From contig CAIOTL010000158.1 in assembly GCA_903861155.1 (NCBI GenBank), positions 1 to 35,658 of the forward strand: DNA of 35,658 nt. Direction: 5' to 3'. The position numbers were made by a program, and so were the translations under genes. This document shows, piece after piece, positions 9,501-15,756 of this stretch. Source of the DNA: an uncultured Bacteroidota bacterium. GTDB lineage: Bacteria > Bacteroidota > Bacteroidia > Flavobacteriales > Flavobacteriaceae. Position 1 is the first letter of the stretch. Every line of letters starts with the position of its first letter. The notes under the pieces were generated by a model. The model saw only the letters and a list, made by a program, of their open reading frames with translations, searched no databases and was not told where the DNA came from.

Positions 9501-9732
9501 CCCATTTTTCTTTTCTCCATAATTGATACCGCTTAATATTTCCGATGAAATTTATCATAAAAATCAACATAATTCCTTCGAACCACCAAGCATTATAAAC
9601 CCAAATTCTAGCAGTATCTGTGTTATATTTGCTTTCGATAAATGTTCCAGTAGCCATTGCAACTGCAAAAGACAGGAAAAGCATCGCCATTAATCGTGTA
9701 GAAAATAGAATGGAAAATAATTTCTTAATCAT
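6598..9732 (-). CDS. ccsA: CcsBA, fused cytochrome c heme lyase (ResB-CcsA)
   Basis: 1044 residues; system II cytochrome c synthase that exports heme and attaches it to CXXCH apoproteins in the periplasm. Residues 1-450 are ResB/CcsB-like: three N-terminal membrane segments, a large periplasmic domain, and another membrane segment near 430-450. A linker of about 270 residues follows, then CcsA-like membrane segments from about 745 to the end with the heme-handling WWD motif WGRYWGWDPKETWALI near 945-960, and histidines in GLHTLALIARWYISGHAPW, WLMIHVA and FVIHSRF. The junction near residues 468-488 (KKSKMLTMLILFLSLSAFAQ) looks exactly like a Sec signal peptide left inside the fusion. It supports maturation of the c-type cytochromes encoded at 23.3-29.7 kb. 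Confidence 0.96.
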   Translation of the reverse strand: MIKKLFSILFSTRLMAMLFLSFAVAMATGTFIESKYNTDTARIWVYNAWWFEGIMLIFMINFIGNIKRYQLWRKEKWATLMLHLAFVFIISGAFITRYISYEGMMPIREGATENQFYSDKMYLTVFVDGVYQGEMKRRVFEKSLRLSPVTNNDFSILDHFDKTKFEVKYENFIMGAKQVIKPEPKGSLYFKVVEAGDAGRVEHFLKEGEIQNIHNVLFSLNKFTAGAINITIKGDISTIQTPFEGQFMRMADKLQGKVAKDFVQPLMMRSLYSIGDMRVVFPEPAANGTVGYESKNDYKAKGNDDALMLKLTADGQQKTVTLIGTKGRTGESKSVKIGKLDYTFFYGSKAYTLPFGIKLNHFIAKKYPGTQKSFSSFESQITVKDSSGPFDYRIYMNHILDHKGYRFFQSSFDPDEKGTILSVNHDYWGTLITYIGYFMLFFCMMAIMFTKHSRFADLKRKLEVVKTKKSKMLTMLILFLSLSAFAQSHDNQILTVKQLDSILNKNKVPEAQAAKFGRLIVQDAGGRMKPINTFSSELLRKVSHKDTYNDMNSDQVFLSITEDGNTWIQVPMIYIKAGNDSIRKIIGIDKEAKFASFINFFDKTGNYKLAPYLDAAFKNANPNQFEKDFIETDKKVNLMEAALSGGILKIFPIPDDANNKWVSYPELTNAGLKGMVATYTKSILPLYFNALSNASVSNDYKQADQLLESINSFQKKFGGKVRPSEQKITSEILYNKYDVFQKLPYWYMFAAILMLFFTILKIFKEGKVLNFLINSMHVVIAILFGLHTLALIARWYISGHAPWSNAYESIIYVAWATMFFGLAFDIKSKLTVASSAFVASMILLAAYMNWIDPEIGNLQPVLNSYWLMIHVAIIVASYGPFALGMILGTVSLILILFTNEKNRPKMILNIKELTYINEMALTIGLIMLTIGNFLGGQWANESWGRYWGWDPKETWALISIMVYAFVIHSRFVPSLRGKWAFNLMSIFAFVSILFTYYGVNFHLVGLHSYASGEAHSLSWIWISLGTIALFGAITYPKYRKYYKK

Positions 9733-9848
9733 CTGTAAAAATTTACGTTTTTTATAAAGTTATGCCAAAAGTACTCAAAATTGTTGACTTGTATAATTGG
9801 GCAATTGTTAATTTAAACCAAAATTAAGGATTAAGTTTTTTTATTTAA

Positions 9849-9861
9849 TTGATAAATATCC
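9849..9861. promoter_or_regulatory. Possible Crp/Fnr-type site upstream of ccsBA
   Basis: TTGATAAATATCC is close to the Fnr consensus TTGAT-N4-ATCAA (8 of 10 defined bases). It is about 118 bp upstream of ccsBA (minus strand) and 60 bp before the DUF2520 gene (plus strand). The same spacer AAAT occurs in the candidate sites before the cytochrome operon at 23.0-23.2 kb. Confidence 0.35.
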
Positions 9862-9921
9862 TTTCCAATTCCAATTCAATTACAGTGTATCTATTTTGAC
9901 TTTTTTACTTAATTTTGTCAA

Positions 9922-10683
9922 ATGATTCAAATAGTAATTATTGGTTCGGGAAATGTTGCTCAGCATTTGATTATGGCTTTCGCCAAAAGCAAGGAAATCG
10001 AAATTGTACAAGTGTTTTCTCGACAAAAAGAAACCTTGACTCACCTAGTCAATTCCAGCAAAATAACTTCTAATTATACTGATTTGGTCGAAGCCGATTT
10101 GTATATTATTGCCGTTTCCGATGATGCCATTGCCTCAGTTTCCTCAAAATTACCCTTCAAAAATCGTTTAGTTGCGCATAGTTCGGGAAGTGTTCCTATA
10201 GATTCTTTGGACAATCAAAACAGAAAAGGCGTTTTTTATCCGCTTCAAACTTTCACCAAAGGCAAAACCATTGATTTTAGCCAAATCCCCATTTGTTTGG
10301 AAAGCAAAAAGGATTCGGATTTTGATTTATTGGAAAAAGTAGCACAATGCATTTCTAAAAAAGTATTCAAAAGCGACGAAAAACAACGAAAAGCATTGCA
10401 TATTTCGGCTGTTTTTGTCAATAATTTCGTGAATGAAATGTATCGAATTGGGAATGAAATTTGTGATGAAAATAAAGTTTCATTTGAAATCTTAAAACCT
10501 TTAATTTTGGAAACCGTGAACAAGGTAATGACGCTTTCGCCAAAAGAAGCGCAAACTGGTCCGGCAAAACGCAACGATACCCAAACAATCGAGGCTCATT
10601 TGGATTTTTTATCCAATGAGAATCACGCAACAATTTATAAAATATTAACCCAATCTATACAAAACAATGGCAAAGAGTTATAA
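9922..10683 (+). CDS. Rossmann-fold and DUF2520 domain protein
   Basis: 253 residues. N-terminal NAD(P)-binding Rossmann fold (VIIGSGNVAQHLIMAF, residues 4-19, GxGxxA-like) and a C-terminal all-helical DUF2520 domain containing FYPLQTFTKG and the closing segment TGPAKRNDTQTIEAHLDF. The family resembles pyrroline-5-carboxylate/6-phosphogluconate dehydrogenase folds, but no substrate has been established to my knowledge. A -7-like TAATTTTG at 9910-9917 sits so close to the ATG that the message could be almost leaderless. Overlaps the next gene by 17 bp, so it is the first gene of an operon with the KdsC-like phosphatase. Confidence 0.88.
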   Translation: MIQIVIIGSGNVAQHLIMAFAKSKEIEIVQVFSRQKETLTHLVNSSKITSNYTDLVEADLYIIAVSDDAIASVSSKLPFKNRLVAHSSGSVPIDSLDNQNRKGVFYPLQTFTKGKTIDFSQIPICLESKKDSDFDLLEKVAQCISKKVFKSDEKQRKALHISAVFVNNFVNEMYRIGNEICDENKVSFEILKPLILETVNKVMTLSPKEAQTGPAKRNDTQTIEAHLDFLSNENHATIYKILTQSIQNNGKEL

Positions 10684-11194
10684 AGAAATAATGAACGACA
10701 TCACCACCTTTATTTTCGATGTGGATGGCGTTCTCACTGACAGTTCGGTTTTTGTAACCAATGAAGGTGAAATCCTGAGAACCATGAATATTCGCGACGG
10801 TTATGCCATGAAAGCAGCTGTCGAAAGTGGCTACAATGTTTGCATTATTTCAGGAGGAAGCAACGAAGGTGTTCGGGTACGATTGAGAAATTTGGGAATA
10901 ACTGATATTCATCTTGGCACTCCAGACAAAGTTGAAACCTATCAAGAATATATAGAATTGTACAGCATCAAGCCTGAACAAGTTTTGTATATGGGTGATG
11001 ACATTCCTGATTATCACGTGATGCAACTGGTGGGATTACCCACTTGTCCGCAGGATGCAAGTCCGGAAATCAAGGCCATTTCTAAATATATTTCGCATAA
11101 AAATGGCGGAAAAGGTGCTGCTCGCGAAGTAATTGAGCAAGTTATGAAAGTACAGGGAAAATGGATGACGTATTTTGACGGGAAATTGGATTAG
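10667..11194 (+). CDS. KdsC-like HAD phosphatase (3-deoxy-manno-octulosonate-8-phosphate phosphatase family)
   Basis: 175 residues, the size of KdsC, a cap-less tetrameric HAD phosphatase in Kdo synthesis for lipopolysaccharide. Motif I FDVDGVLTDSSVF (residues 17-29), motif II serine in IISGGSN, motif III lysine in TPDKVETY, and motif IV YMGDDIPDYHVM are all present. The ATG at 10667 overlaps the previous gene by 17 bp, and the residues MAKSYKEIMNDITT look like a natural N-terminus. Its place between DUF2520 and the prenyltransferase appears to be a housekeeping arrangement. Assignment to Kdo8P rather than another phosphosugar is inferred from family only. Confidence 0.9.
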   Translation: MAKSYKEIMNDITTFIFDVDGVLTDSSVFVTNEGEILRTMNIRDGYAMKAAVESGYNVCIISGGSNEGVRVRLRNLGITDIHLGTPDKVETYQEYIELYSIKPEQVLYMGDDIPDYHVMQLVGLPTCPQDASPEIKAISKYISHKNGGKGAAREVIEQVMKVQGKWMTYFDGKLD

Positions 11195-11211
11195 TGATCA
11201 GTGATCAGTAA
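11195..11211. repeat. Heptamer repeat before the four-helix-bundle gene
   Basis: GTGATCA occurs twice in tandem directly after the KdsC-like stop codon, followed by GTA, ending 10 bp before the ATG at 11222. The unit is related to GTGTTCA/GTATTCA units in the inverted array downstream of the same gene (11592-11660). Confidence 0.55.
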
Positions 11212-11221
11212 AAAAAATAAT

Positions 11222-11590
11222 ATGAAATTTCAAGACTTATTAGCTTATCAGAAATCATTTTCATTCGCAATGAAAATTTTTAAGACAACAAAATCTTTTC
11301 CAAAAGAAGAGATGTACTCATTGACTGATCAAATAAGACGTTCTTCACGAAGTGTTCCCGCAAACATAGCAGAAGCATATAGAAAAAGAGTTTATCCAAA
11401 AAATTTCCACAGCAAATTAACGGATTCAGATGCTGAAAATTCTGAAACTCAAGTATGGCTAGAATTTTCATTGAAATGTCTCTATATAAATGAAATAGTT
11501 TTCAATGAATTAATAAATGAAAGTAATGAAGTTGGAAAACTGATTAATTATATGATTTTAAATCCTCAAAATTTTGGAGTAACCATTTAG
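11222..11590 (+). CDS. Four-helix bundle protein (23S rRNA intervening-sequence type)
   Basis: 122 residues, all helical, matching the family of proteins first found in intervening sequences of 23S rRNA genes and widely dispersed as free-standing genes in Bacteroidetes. Family signatures are MKFQDLLAYQKSFSFAMKIF at the start, LTDQIRRSSRSVPANIAEAY (about residues 34-53), and a helix rich in SLKCLYIN. A GTG at 11201 would add 7 codons but falls inside the repeat, and the ATG at 11222 gives the standard N-terminus. It interrupts an otherwise tight operon and is framed by heptamer repeats, which hints at insertion. Function is unknown; members form pentameric basic bundles thought to bind nucleic acid. 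Confidence 0.9.
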   Translation: MKFQDLLAYQKSFSFAMKIFKTTKSFPKEEMYSLTDQIRRSSRSVPANIAEAYRKRVYPKNFHSKLTDSDAENSETQVWLEFSLKCLYINEIVFNELINESNEVGKLINYMILNPQNFGVTI

Positions 11591-11591
11591 A

Positions 11592-11660
11592 TAGTGTTCA
11601 GTAATCAGTGTTCAGTTGACAGAAATATATTGAGCACTGAATACTGAATACTGAACACTA
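11592..11660. repeat. Inverted heptamer array between the four-helix-bundle gene and the UbiA-type gene
   Basis: Left arm 11592-11616 and right arm 11636-11660 are reverse complements over 25 bp with two mismatches and a 19-base spacer. Each arm is itself made of 7-bp units (GTGTTCA, GTAATCA, GTGTTCA; and ACTGAAT, ACTGAAT, ACTGAAC). The right arm ends 4 bp before the ATG of the UbiA-type gene. It could fold into a long hairpin that attenuates the downstream genes. Confidence 0.7.
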
Positions 11661-11664
11661 AAAT

Positions 11665-12591
11665 ATGAAATACCTAAAGCTCATTCGTTACCAAAACCTA
11701 TTCATGCTTGCATTTATGCAGCTTATTTTCAGATACGGTTTTTTGAAACTGCAAAATATTCCTTTGGCGTTGGCCGATTGGCAATATGGATTATTCGTAT
11801 TAGCAACACTTTGCGTAACCGCTGGAGGTTATATCATCAACAATATTTTTGATGTGGAAACCGATCTGGAGAACAAACCCGAAAAGGTAATTGTTGGCAA
11901 AATCATTTCCGAAACCAAAGCCTATAATCTCTACATTGGGTTCACCATTATTGGGGTTGCAATTGGATTTTATTTATCGAATGTAATCGATAAACCCAGT
12001 TTTGCTTCGCTATTTATAATCATTGCGGCAACGCTTTATTTTTATGCCACGAGCTTGAAACAAAGCTTGCTGATTGGCAATGTTATTGTGGCTTTATTGC
12101 TTGCTTTTAGTGTTTTGATCATTGGAATTTTTGATTTATATCCCGTAACTTTCGAGGGAAACAGACCCTTAATGGGATTGCTTTTTGGGATACTTCTGGA
12201 TTATGCTGTTTTCGCTTTTATCCTCAATTTTATACGGGAAATCGTTAAGGATTTGGAAGATGAAGAAGGCGATTCGAACCAAGGAATGAATACTTTACCG
12301 ATTGCCTTTGGCGTGAAGCGAACCACGAAACTTGTTTTCGGATTGAGTTTCATTCCCATAATTTGTATCGTTTATTACATTAATAAATATATTTTTTCAA
12401 GTAGTTTACTCATCAGCACGCTTTATGGATTGGTGTTCATTCTTGCTCCGCTGATTTATTTTACCCTAAAAATTTGGACTGCAAGAACAAAAAAAGATTT
12501 TCATTTCTTGAGTACGCTTCTCAAATGGATTCTTTTTTTCGGAATGCTTTCGATTGTCGTGATTAGTCTAAACCTGAAACACAATGCTTAA
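11665..12591 (+). CDS. UbiA family prenyltransferase
   Basis: 308 residues, polytopic inner-membrane protein. The first prenyl-diphosphate/Mg2+ motif is NNIFDVETD (residues 59-67, NxxxDxxxD) and the second is in REIVKDLEDEEGDSNQG (about 191-207); these two Asp-rich loops define UbiA enzymes. Many Bacteroidetes homologues are annotated as geranylgeranylglycerol-phosphate geranylgeranyltransferase; sequence alone does not fix the acceptor, and MenA (menaquinone) is an alternative, though the DLEDEEGD form with its present neighbours favours the former group. The stop overlaps the Maf start by 8 bp, showing translational coupling. Confidence 0.85.
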   Translation: MKYLKLIRYQNLFMLAFMQLIFRYGFLKLQNIPLALADWQYGLFVLATLCVTAGGYIINNIFDVETDLENKPEKVIVGKIISETKAYNLYIGFTIIGVAIGFYLSNVIDKPSFASLFIIIAATLYFYATSLKQSLLIGNVIVALLLAFSVLIIGIFDLYPVTFEGNRPLMGLLFGILLDYAVFAFILNFIREIVKDLEDEEGDSNQGMNTLPIAFGVKRTTKLVFGLSFIPIICIVYYINKYIFSSSLLISTLYGLVFILAPLIYFTLKIWTARTKKDFHFLSTLLKWILFFGMLSIVVISLNLKHNA

Positions 12592-13168
12592 AAATAAATT
12601 GAAAAGATACAAGCTGATTCTGGCTTCGGGCTCGCCAAGACGCCAACAATTCTTCAAGGATTTGAATCTGGATTTCGAAATCAGATTGAAAGAAATTGAA
12701 GAAGTTTTTCCGCCAGAACTAAAAGCAGAGGAAATCACCAACTATTTAGCCGAATTGAAAGCCAAGGCTTTTGAAGGCGAATTGAAAGCCAACGAAATCC
12801 TAATCACTAGCGACACCATTGTTTGGCATAACAACAAAGCTTTGGGCAAACCAAAAGACGCCCAAGATGCTTTTGACATTTTAAAATCATTGTCGAATGC
12901 CACTCACGAAGTAATCACCTCGGTTTGCTTTAAAACCATTACCCAAAAAACGCTGCTTCACGAAATCACCAAAGTAACTTTCAATAATTTGAGCGACGAA
13001 TCTATTCGCTATTATATAGAACACTACAAGCCTTTCGACAAAGCCGGCGCTTATGGCATTCAGGAATGGATTGGTTTTGTCGGCGTTTTAAAAATCGAAG
13101 GTTCTTATGCTAATGTTATGGGAATGCCCACGGACAAAGTCTTTGAGTATTTGAACAATTTAGACTAA
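12584..13168 (+). CDS. maf: Maf family nucleotide pyrophosphatase
   Basis: 194 residues. Maf proteins hydrolyse non-canonical or modified nucleoside triphosphates (dTTP/UTP or m7GTP types) and were first linked to septum inhibition. Hallmarks seen: LASGSPRRQQFF (residues 11-22), the conserved acidic ITSDTIVW near 80-87, the LGKPKDAQDAFDIL segment, and FDKAGAYGIQEWIG near 150-163, in the usual order. The KAGAYGIQ motif matches the dTTP/UTP pyrophosphatase subgroup (YhdE-like). Overlaps the UbiA-type gene by 8 bp, last gene of the operon. Confidence 0.93.
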   Translation: MLKNKLKRYKLILASGSPRRQQFFKDLNLDFEIRLKEIEEVFPPELKAEEITNYLAELKAKAFEGELKANEILITSDTIVWHNNKALGKPKDAQDAFDILKSLSNATHEVITSVCFKTITQKTLLHEITKVTFNNLSDESIRYYIEHYKPFDKAGAYGIQEWIGFVGVLKIEGSYANVMGMPTDKVFEYLNNLD

Positions 13169-13261
13169 AAAATGATTTTTAAAATGTGGAAATTTTATAA
13201 AAAATAAAGAAAATCATATAACTACTCCTTGCTAAAGAAATATCATATTTGCTAATTAAAC

Positions 13262-13278
13262 ATTGAGATGATCTCAAT
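13262..13278. promoter_or_regulatory. 17-bp perfect palindrome upstream of the AI-2E family gene
   Basis: ATTGAGATGATCTCAAT: 8-bp arms around a single G, 27 bp before the ATG at 13306. The size and position fit an operator for a dimeric repressor, but no regulator gene is adjacent. Confidence 0.45.
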
Positions 13279-13305
13279 AGATTTTAATGTGAATTCTATA
13301 ATGAT

Positions 13306-14433
13306 ATGGACAGCACAATCAAAATTCCTTTTTATATTAGACTCGCTTTTACTGTAGTAAATTTAATTGGTATAACTTTTATTCTCTGCATGGGCAATAG
13401 CATCTTAATGCCAATATTGCTGGCTTTTTTGCTTGCGGTGTTATTATTGCCAATTGTTAATTTTTTAAACTTGAAGTTAAGATTTCCCAATATTTTATCA
13501 TCAACAACAGCAGTAATCTTTTTTGTTGCACTTATTTTAGGGATACTTGCATTCATATCCTATGAAATTAGTGATATCGCGAATGATTTTGCCGAAATAA
13601 GAAAAAATATTACTTTTTTTATAAGTGAAATCGAACAATTTATCAGAACCAATTTTCACGTAAGCTTATGGGAACAAAGAAAATATATTGATGATGTAAC
13701 ACAAGATTCTGTCAAAAAAGGAAAAGAAACCATTGGGACGACTCTACTTTCTATTACCAATTCTATTTTGGATTTAGCGCTAATCCCTATTTATACTTTT
13801 CTGATCCTTTTATATAGAACTCATTTTATATTGTTTTTGGCAAAATTGTTCAAAAAAGAACATCATATAAAATTACAGGAAATCCTAACTCAAATTAAAG
13901 GGGCAGTCCAAAATTATATTTCGGGTTTAATTTTAGAAATGATAGCTGTTTCTGCATTAACAAGTATTGGCCTTTATATAATAGGCGTCAAATATGTTAT
14001 TTTACTAGGGATTATTACCGGAATTTTAAATCTAATCCCTTATATCGGGATTCTAATTGCAGGGATTTTGACGATTTTATCCTCTCTAACAGGTACCCCG
14101 GAAGTATCCTTAATTTTAGGAGTAATCATAGTCAATCTTGTTGTACAATTAATTGATAATAATATACTTTTCCCTATGATTATAAACACAAAAGTCCAAA
14201 TAAACGCCTTTGTTTCGATAATTGGAATTATCATTGGTGGTCAAATCGGAGGAATTGCGGGTATGTTTCTGGCAATCCCAATATTGGCCATACTAAAACT
14301 TGTTTTCGATAGAATAGAATCTGTTGCACCTTGGGGATATTTAATGGGGGATAATTTACCCAAGTCTTTCATATGGAGAACTAAAAAATTGTCTTTTAAT
14401 GATTCCGAAACAGCAACAAAATCGAAACCCTAA
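13306..14433 (+). CDS. AI-2E family transporter (PerM/YdiK-like permease)
   Basis: 375 residues with about eight membrane segments: a pair at the N-terminus (residues 8-50), another at 62-85, a soluble stretch to about 145, then segments clustered at 150-175, 205-260 and 265-330. The C-terminal block with NLIPYIGILIAGILTIL and NNILFPMIINTKVQINAF is the family signature. Members include quorum-signal exporters and Na+/H+ or drug antiporters, so the name should not be taken as proof of AI-2 export. Isolated on the plus strand with a 137-bp leader that contains a 17-bp palindrome. Confidence 0.9.
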   Translation: MDSTIKIPFYIRLAFTVVNLIGITFILCMGNSILMPILLAFLLAVLLLPIVNFLNLKLRFPNILSSTTAVIFFVALILGILAFISYEISDIANDFAEIRKNITFFISEIEQFIRTNFHVSLWEQRKYIDDVTQDSVKKGKETIGTTLLSITNSILDLALIPIYTFLILLYRTHFILFLAKLFKKEHHIKLQEILTQIKGAVQNYISGLILEMIAVSALTSIGLYIIGVKYVILLGIITGILNLIPYIGILIAGILTILSSLTGTPEVSLILGVIIVNLVVQLIDNNILFPMIINTKVQINAFVSIIGIIIGGQIGGIAGMFLAIPILAILKLVFDRIESVAPWGYLMGDNLPKSFIWRTKKLSFNDSETATKSKP

Positions 14434-14548
14434 ATTAATTCATTAGTTCTGATTCGATTTTAGCATTATAAATCTAAAAATCATAACTAACTGTTAATAA
14501 ATGTTTTGTATATTTATATATCGTAAAACAATTCAAAAAAAAGTAAAA

Positions 14549-14776
14549 ATGAAAAAGCTAAACATTTACGTAATGATGCTAATTTTGTCATTATGTAGCG
14601 TTCCAACCATTAAGAACGCTGCCGAAAAAAATTTGACAATTGCCTCAAATGACACTAAAGAAATTCCCGTCGAAGTAAAAACTATGCTGAATCGTTTAGA
14701 CGAGATAAAAGCAATGGATAAATCATCGTTAAATTCTACTGAAAAAAGGGCCTTCGTAAAGAATTTCGAGCCATAA
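14549..14776 (+). CDS. Small secreted/membrane protein, probably truncated by a frameshift
   Basis: 75 residues as read. Signal-like N-terminus (MKKLNIYVMMLILSLCSVP), then VEVKTMLNRLDEIKAMDKSSLNSTEK, after which the frame ends in RAFVKNFEP. If one A is added to the A6 run at 14742-14747, reading continues as KKGLRKEFRAINMSLKS and joins the peptide at 14779-14865, giving a 105-residue protein with a C-terminal membrane helix. I recall intact flavobacterial proteins of this layout (MLNRL-EEIKAMDKS, EKK-LRKE, then SGNGVYLSVGAIIII), so a broken gene or a base-calling error is likely. The start at 14549 is used because an upstream ATG (14501) precedes the signal peptide without purpose. Confidence 0.6.
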   Translation: MKKLNIYVMMLILSLCSVPTIKNAAEKNLTIASNDTKEIPVEVKTMLNRLDEIKAMDKSSLNSTEKRAFVKNFEP

Positions 14777-14778
14777 AT

Positions 14779-14865
14779 ATGAGTTTAAAATCTACTGGCA
14801 ACGGTGTTTATTTATCGGTTGGTGCAATAATTATAATCCTACTTTTATTAATTCTTTTATTATAA
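14779..14865 (+). pseudogene. C-terminal membrane helix of the frameshifted small protein
   Basis: 28 codons from ATG: a short polar start (MSLKSTGNGVYL) and a pure hydrophobic helix of about 16 residues (SVGAIIIILLLLILLL). It could be translated by itself as a tiny membrane peptide two bases after the previous stop, but it reads better as the displaced end of the gene starting at 14549 (see that entry). Confidence 0.55.
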
Positions 14866-14887
14866 TTAAACGGAATCAAAGATTAAA

Positions 14888-15065
14888 GTAAACCCGTTGG
14901 GTAAAATTAATGCATTGCAATAAAAATGATATTAATTTGTTAAATCTCAAGTTAATTGAACTAGAAATTTAAGTCAGAGCTTGTTGAAGACCTATAAATA
15001 AAGGCACTTCGACAAGCTCAGTGTTACAAATTGACTTAAAAAATAATAACACCCAACGGGTTAAC
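14888..15065. repeat. Nested inverted-repeat element (about 178 bp)
   Basis: Outer arms AACCCGTTGGGT (14891-14902) and ACCCAACGGGTT (15051-15062) match exactly, extending to 14 of 15 with flanks. Inside, TTTAAGTCA (14968-14976) pairs with TGACTTAAA (15032-15040), and adjoining GAGCTTGTTGAAG (14977-14989) pairs with CTTCGACAAGCTC (15007-15019) at 12 of 13. The CTTCGACAAGCTC core is a familiar dispersed palindrome in many bacterial genomes. No ORF inside, so it resembles a MITE- or REP-type element. Together with flanks it accounts for the 14866-15149 gap. Confidence 0.65.
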
Positions 15066-15149
15066 GGAATTGGGGAGATACAGTAGTTGGATAGCTATAT
15101 CAATATTGCATTAAAAAATAAAAAAATTAATAATTTAAATATTCAAAAA

Positions 15150-15680
15150 ATGAAAACATTAAAATTAATTGCAGTAGGATTATTCCTTTTTGCATCGAGT
15201 TTGACAAAAGCTCAAGTTTCGATAAACGTGAACATCGGAAGACCTCCATCATGGGGGCCAGCAGGATATTCAAATGTAGAATATTATTATTTACCGGATA
15301 TTCAGGCTTATTATGACATTAGAACTTCCCAATTTATCTATCTTAACGGCGGAAGATGGATCCGTTCAAGAAATCTGCCTGGACAGTATAGAAATTATGA
15401 TTTGTACAATGGATACAAAGTAGTTTTGAATGATTATCACGGAACAAGACCTTATACTTCTTTTACTAAACACAAAACAAAATATTACAAAGGATATAAA
15501 GGCAGTCCACAAAGAGCTATCGGGAATAGAGATGATAATCGCGGAAAAGACAACAAAGATCGCGGAAACAACGACAACCGCGGAAGGGATAACAAAGATC
15601 ATGGAAACAATGGTAACGGCGGAAAAGACAACAAAGATCCTGGAAAAGATAATAGAGGACAAGGAAATGACAAACATTAA
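15150..15680 (+). CDS. Secreted protein, paralogue of the 17717 gene, with Asn/Asp/Gly/Lys-rich tail
   Basis: 176 residues. Signal peptide MKTLKLIAVGLFLFASSLTKAQ (cleavage after 21-22; start at 15150 chosen for this, although the frame is open from 15087). The middle (about 45-115) holds VEYYYLPDIQAYYDI, FIYLNGGRWIRS and LPGQYRNYDLYNGYK, shared with the 17717 protein. The last 50 residues are low complexity, repeating units like NRGKDNKDRGN. No known domain recognised; a periplasmic or surface role is inferred from the signal. Followed by a terminator hairpin, so it is a separate transcript from the outer-membrane protein after it. Confidence 0.8.
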   Translation: MKTLKLIAVGLFLFASSLTKAQVSINVNIGRPPSWGPAGYSNVEYYYLPDIQAYYDIRTSQFIYLNGGRWIRSRNLPGQYRNYDLYNGYKVVLNDYHGTRPYTSFTKHKTKYYKGYKGSPQRAIGNRDDNRGKDNKDRGNNDNRGRDNKDHGNNGNGGKDNKDPGKDNRGQGNDKH

Positions 15681-15703
15681 TTTTTTGATTACTTTTGATA
15701 AAG

Positions 15704-15734
15704 AAAGGAGATCCAGTTTTGGGTCTCTTTTTTT
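15704..15734 (+). terminator. Rho-independent terminator after the 15150 gene
   Basis: Arms 15704-15714 and 15721-15731 (11 bp with two G-U pairs, loop AGTTTT) followed by a T-run to 15734. It separates the secreted protein gene from the outer-membrane protein gene starting 23 bp later. Confidence 0.75.
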
Positions 15735-15756
15735 ACACTAAAAATTATATTTTTAA

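Noticed and set aside
15366..15677. 103-codon minus-strand frame opposite the low-complexity tail of the 15150 gene
   Set aside because: Rich in Ser/Ile/Val repeats created by the complement of Asn/Asp/Gly codons; the plus-strand gene has a signal peptide and a paralogue.
15430..15741. 103-codon plus-strand frame overlapping the 15150 gene
   Set aside because: Thr/Ile/Glu repeats from reading the same repeat in another frame; it also runs through the terminator.
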